Origin: an uncultured Pseudomonadota bacterium
GTDB lineage: Bacteria; Pseudomonadota; Gammaproteobacteria; Burkholderiales; Rhodocyclaceae
Direction of reading: 5' to 3'
Length of the DNA: 46,019 nt
NCBI GenBank assembly: GCA_946479855.1
Contig: CAMLHL010000012.1
Span: 1 to 46,019, forward strand
Shown: positions 43,638-46,019 of the stretch, piece after piece
How the letters are laid out: every line of letters starts with the position of its first letter
How positions within the stretch are numbered: position 1 is the stretch's first letter
Notes under the pieces: model-generated
Databases searched by the model: none
Told to the model about the DNA's origin: nothing
What the model saw: only the letters and a program-made list of their open reading frames with translations
Program-made: the position numbers and the translations under genes

Positions 43638-44811
43638 TTTCCTGCGCCTGCCAGTGGTGCTGGCCGTAGCCGGCAATACCGACCATGGCGCGGACCAGAC
43701 CGTAGGCCAGCCAGCGCAACAAGCGGAAGTGCCAGGGGTGGCCGGAGAGTTCTTTGGCGAGCATTTCACGGGCGCCTCCGGTCATCGCCTGCTTCAGGCT
43801 TGTTCGCAGCTGGCCGGCGAAGAGCCGGTCGCGCACCACGATGTTGGCTTCCTTGGCCAGCAGCAGGCTGAATGGGTCGATGTTGGATGAGCCGACTGTC
43901 GCCCATTGGCCGTCGATGACGGCGACCTTGGCGTGCATGAAGCTCTTTTCGTATTCGAAGATGCGGATGCCGGTGGCCAGTGCCGTCGCATAAAGCGTTT
44001 GTGTGGCATAGCGCAGCAACGGGTGATCGCTCTTGCCTTGCAGCAGGACGGTGATCCTGACCCCGCGCTTGGCAGCCGCGTAGAGTGCCCGGCCGAAGCG
44101 GAGGCCGGGCAGAAAATAGGCGTTGGCGATCAGTATTTCATCTTGCGCCGCATCGATGGCGTCAAGGTAGGCGTGCAGGATGTCGTTGCGGTGGCGGATG
44201 TTGTCGCGGATCAGGAAGGCTACCGTTTGGCTGCCGGCCGGTTCGCAGCAGAGGGGGGGCGCCGGGGCAAGCCGGAAGCGCCGCTTGAAATTGACCCAGG
44301 AGACGATTTCCCACATGCGTCGGGCGGCGTGGTGTATCTGGCTCAGGCTCGTTCCCTCGACGCGGACCGCGTAGTCGAAACGCGGTCCCATTCCGAGCGG
44401 CGCGTTGTTGTCATCAATGATGTTGATGCCGCCAACAAAAGCGATACGGGCGTCAATGATTGCCAGCTTGCGGTGCAGGCGGCGCAGGCGGTGTCTTTTG
44501 AAATGGAAACGGCCGATTTCCGGCCGGTAGAGCATGGCGTTGACCCCGGCTTCGCTGAATATCCGGCCGAAGTCGGCGGTGAAATTGCGGCCGCCGAAGC
44601 CGTCGACCGTGAGGTTCACCTGTACGCCTCGCCGGGCGGCGGCGCAGAGTGCGCCGGCTACCGCATGGCCGATTTGATCGTCGGCGAAAATATAGCTTTC
44701 GAGGTAGATCTCGCTTTGTGCCGATTCGATGGCGGCGAGCAGTGCGGGGAAGTATTCGTCACCCGAATTGAGCAGCGTCAGTCGGTTGCCGGGCAGAAAC
44801 TCAGGAGTCAT
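43594..44811 (-). CDS. clsB: Cardiolipin synthase B-like phospholipase D-family protein
   Basis: This 405-residue protein has two HKD motifs, HRKLAIIDARIAFVGG and HAKVAVIDGQWATVGSSN, as in ClsB. It lacks the N-terminal membrane helices of ClsA. It would make cardiolipin from phosphatidylglycerol and a second phospholipid. I chose the ATG at 44811, which overlaps the upstream ybhP-like stop by 11 bases. In E. coli ybhP and clsB are likewise neighbours. Confidence 0.92.
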   Translation of the reverse strand: MTPEFLPGNRLTLLNSGDEYFPALLAAIESAQSEIYLESYIFADDQIGHAVAGALCAAARRGVQVNLTVDGFGGRNFTADFGRIFSEAGVNAMLYRPEIGRFHFKRHRLRRLHRKLAIIDARIAFVGGINIIDDNNAPLGMGPRFDYAVRVEGTSLSQIHHAARRMWEIVSWVNFKRRFRLAPAPPLCCEPAGSQTVAFLIRDNIRHRNDILHAYLDAIDAAQDEILIANAYFLPGLRFGRALYAAAKRGVRITVLLQGKSDHPLLRYATQTLYATALATGIRIFEYEKSFMHAKVAVIDGQWATVGSSNIDPFSLLLAKEANIVVRDRLFAGQLRTSLKQAMTGGAREMLAKELSGHPWHFRLLRWLAYGLVRAMVGIAGYGQHHWQAQETTPEERSPAGEELP

Positions 44812-45559
44812 GCCTTGCCAGATAGGCGGATAGCGCCGCATGGTCGGAAATCTTCGACCACGGCGGGCCGTGATGGACCTCGGTGTGCCTGACCTCGAAG
44901 CCCCGGACGTAGATGCGGTCGAGGCGGAACATCGGCATGGCGGCCGGGAAGCTGCGTGCCGGGATGCCGCTGTGGCCACTGAATACTTCGCGCAGCTTGA
45001 GGCGCCGGGCGAGATGTTCGCCGGCCCGGTTGCTCCAGTCGTTGAAGTCGCCGGCGATGATCAGCGGGGCTTCCGGTTCGGGCAGGCCGTCGAGATAGTC
45101 GGCCAAGGCATCCATTTGCCGGCGCCGCGAATAGCCGAACAGCGACAGGTGCACGCAGACGCAATGCGCGGCCGGACCTTCCGGCAATTCGATTCGGCAG
45201 TGCAACAGGCCGCGTTTCTCGAACTGCAGGTGGGTGACATCCTGATTGTGTGAATGCAGGATGGGAAAGCGCGACAGGATCGCGTTGCCGTGATGGCCGT
45301 GGTCGTACAGCATGTTGCGGCCGTAGGCCGAGGACGTCCAGACATCCTCGGCCAGGAATTCGTGCTGTGGCGATGCGGGCCAGTTGTCGTGGGTCTCGGC
45401 ATGGCCGAGGTGCAGGCCCTGGACTTCCTGCAAAAATACGATGTCCGGGTTGAGGTGGCGCAGTCGCTCGCGCAGCTCATGCACCATCATCCGCCGGTTG
45501 AATTGCGAAAAACCCTTGTGGATGTTGAAGGTGGTGATGTGCAGCGCGGGCTGGCTCAT
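44801..45559 (-). CDS. Endonuclease/exonuclease/phosphatase family protein (YbhP-like)
   Basis: This 252-residue protein has TFNIHKGFSQFN, IVFLQEVQG with the metal Glu, HLSLFGYSRRRQ, IIAGDFNDW and KISDHAALSAYL, the complete set of EEP catalytic motifs. It lacks a signal peptide. It begins 5 bases after nadA and overlaps clsB by 11 bases. The pair matches the ybhP-clsB arrangement, so a lipid or nucleic-acid phosphoester role is plausible. Confidence 0.9.
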   Translation of the reverse strand: MSQPALHITTFNIHKGFSQFNRRMMVHELRERLRHLNPDIVFLQEVQGLHLGHAETHDNWPASPQHEFLAEDVWTSSAYGRNMLYDHGHHGNAILSRFPILHSHNQDVTHLQFEKRGLLHCRIELPEGPAAHCVCVHLSLFGYSRRRQMDALADYLDGLPEPEAPLIIAGDFNDWSNRAGEHLARRLKLREVFSGHSGIPARSFPAAMPMFRLDRIYVRGFEVRHTEVHHGPPWSKISDHAALSAYLARHDS

Positions 45560-45564
45560 GGGGG

Positions 45565-46019
45565 TCAGGAAATCGCCAGCATGCGGTCGAGTGCCAGCTT
45601 GGCCAGCTTGGCTTCGTGCTCGGGCACCTTGATCTGGTTCACCACCTTGCCTTCGGCCAGATTTTCCAGCGTCCAGGCCAGATGCTGCGGGTCGATGCGC
45701 TGCATCGTCGAACACATGCAGATGGTCGTTGCCATGAACTGCACGATCTTGTTCTGCGGCAGCACTTCCTTGGCCAGACGGTCGACCAGGTTGAGTTCGG
45801 TGCCGACCAGCCAGCGCGTGCCTTCCGGCGCTTCCTTGATGGTCTTGACGATGTGCTCGGTCGAGCCGACGTAATCGGCAGCGGCGCAGACCTCGTAATT
45901 GCATTCCGGATGGGCGATGACCTTGCCTTCCGGATACTTGGCGCGGAAGGCATCGATTTGCGGCTTCTGGAACATCTGGTGCACCGAGCAGTGGCCCTTC
46001 CACAGCAGGATGCGCGCCT
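45565..46019 (-). CDS. nadA: Quinolinate synthase, 3' part (partial)
   Basis: The frame enters from the right edge. It encodes the last 150 residues of NadA: WKGHCSVHQMF, HPECNYEVC, STEHIVKTIKEAPEGTRW in essence, GTELNLVDRL and CMCSTMQRIDPQHL, with cysteines that hold the [4Fe-4S] cluster. NadA condenses iminoaspartate and dihydroxyacetone phosphate to quinolinate for NAD synthesis. The N-terminal half lies outside the window. Confidence 0.95.
   Translation of the reverse strand, partial: ARILLWKGHCSVHQMFQKPQIDAFRAKYPEGKVIAHPECNYEVCAAADYVGSTEHIVKTIKEAPEGTRWLVGTELNLVDRLAKEVLPQNKIVQFMATTICMCSTMQRIDPQHLAWTLENLAEGKVVNQIKVPEHEAKLAKLALDRMLAIS

Noticed and set aside
1..46019. CRISPR array, tRNA, rRNA or prophage genes
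   Set aside because: No regularly spaced repeats, tRNA-like T-loop sequences, rRNA blocks or phage structural genes were recognised by eye. A dedicated RNA search could still find small RNAs.

Overview
The window reads as a chromosomal segment of a Gram-negative betaproteobacterium, most likely a Rhodocyclales member of the Dechloromonas/Azonexus type. This is inferred from the GC-rich core, the gmk-rpoZ-spoT order, napGH, a hybrid two-component kinase, CIRCE/sigma-32 heat-shock control and the ybhP/clsB/nadA group. No rRNA, tRNA or CRISPR array was recognised.

Bases 1-17,000 are a lower-GC, mosaic surface-polysaccharide region. A minus-strand operon (9953 to 2770, mostly overlapping genes) encodes a tandem double nucleotidyltransferase, a GtrA-like flippase, a polyprenyl-phosphate-type glycosyltransferase, a GDPD-like phosphodiesterase, a fusion of a GT-C-like membrane protein with a phosphoribulokinase/uridine-kinase-like domain, a HAD phosphatase and a class II aldolase. 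A 605-residue membrane protein of unknown role follows. Together they look like a self-contained, possibly undescribed route that makes, activates, lipid-loads, flips and transfers an unusual sugar or polyol. A decayed IS3-family element (10152-11373) separates this operon from two plus-strand glycosyltransferases and a C-terminal gene remnant. A second minus-strand operon (16694 to 13687) has a two-domain GT2, a Stealth-type sugar-phosphate transferase and a GT4 enzyme.

From about 17.1 kb the sequence is GC-rich housekeeping DNA: gmk, rpoZ, a bifunctional (p)ppGpp synthetase/hydrolase, dadA and tatD, with overlapping or near-overlapping starts. An orphan napGH pair follows, with an FNR-like site and a strong leader hairpin upstream. 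rpoH lies on the minus strand with a perfect CIRCE operator 35 bases before its start. Then come a helix-turn-helix gene remnant, a 1075-residue hybrid sensor kinase, a roughly 640-base gap and PBP1A.

Bases 32.3-38 kb hold small envelope and accessory genes: a CHRD-domain protein, an SRPBCC-membrane fusion, a YkgJ-type cysteine-cluster protein, a thioredoxin-like remnant next to a new-looking two-repeat protein, a small lipoprotein, an MlaC/Ttg2D-like protein, a NarL-type regulator and a stand-alone PAS protein. Bases 38.1-42.4 kb form a five-gene minus-strand run: ECF sigma factor, Tat-exported ferritin-like protein, periplasmic cytochrome c, ferredoxin-NADP-reductase-like flavoprotein, and a PAS/degenerate-GGDEF/EAL protein. 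It looks like a stress-redox module. The right end has gluQ, a ybhP-clsB pair and the 3' part of nadA.
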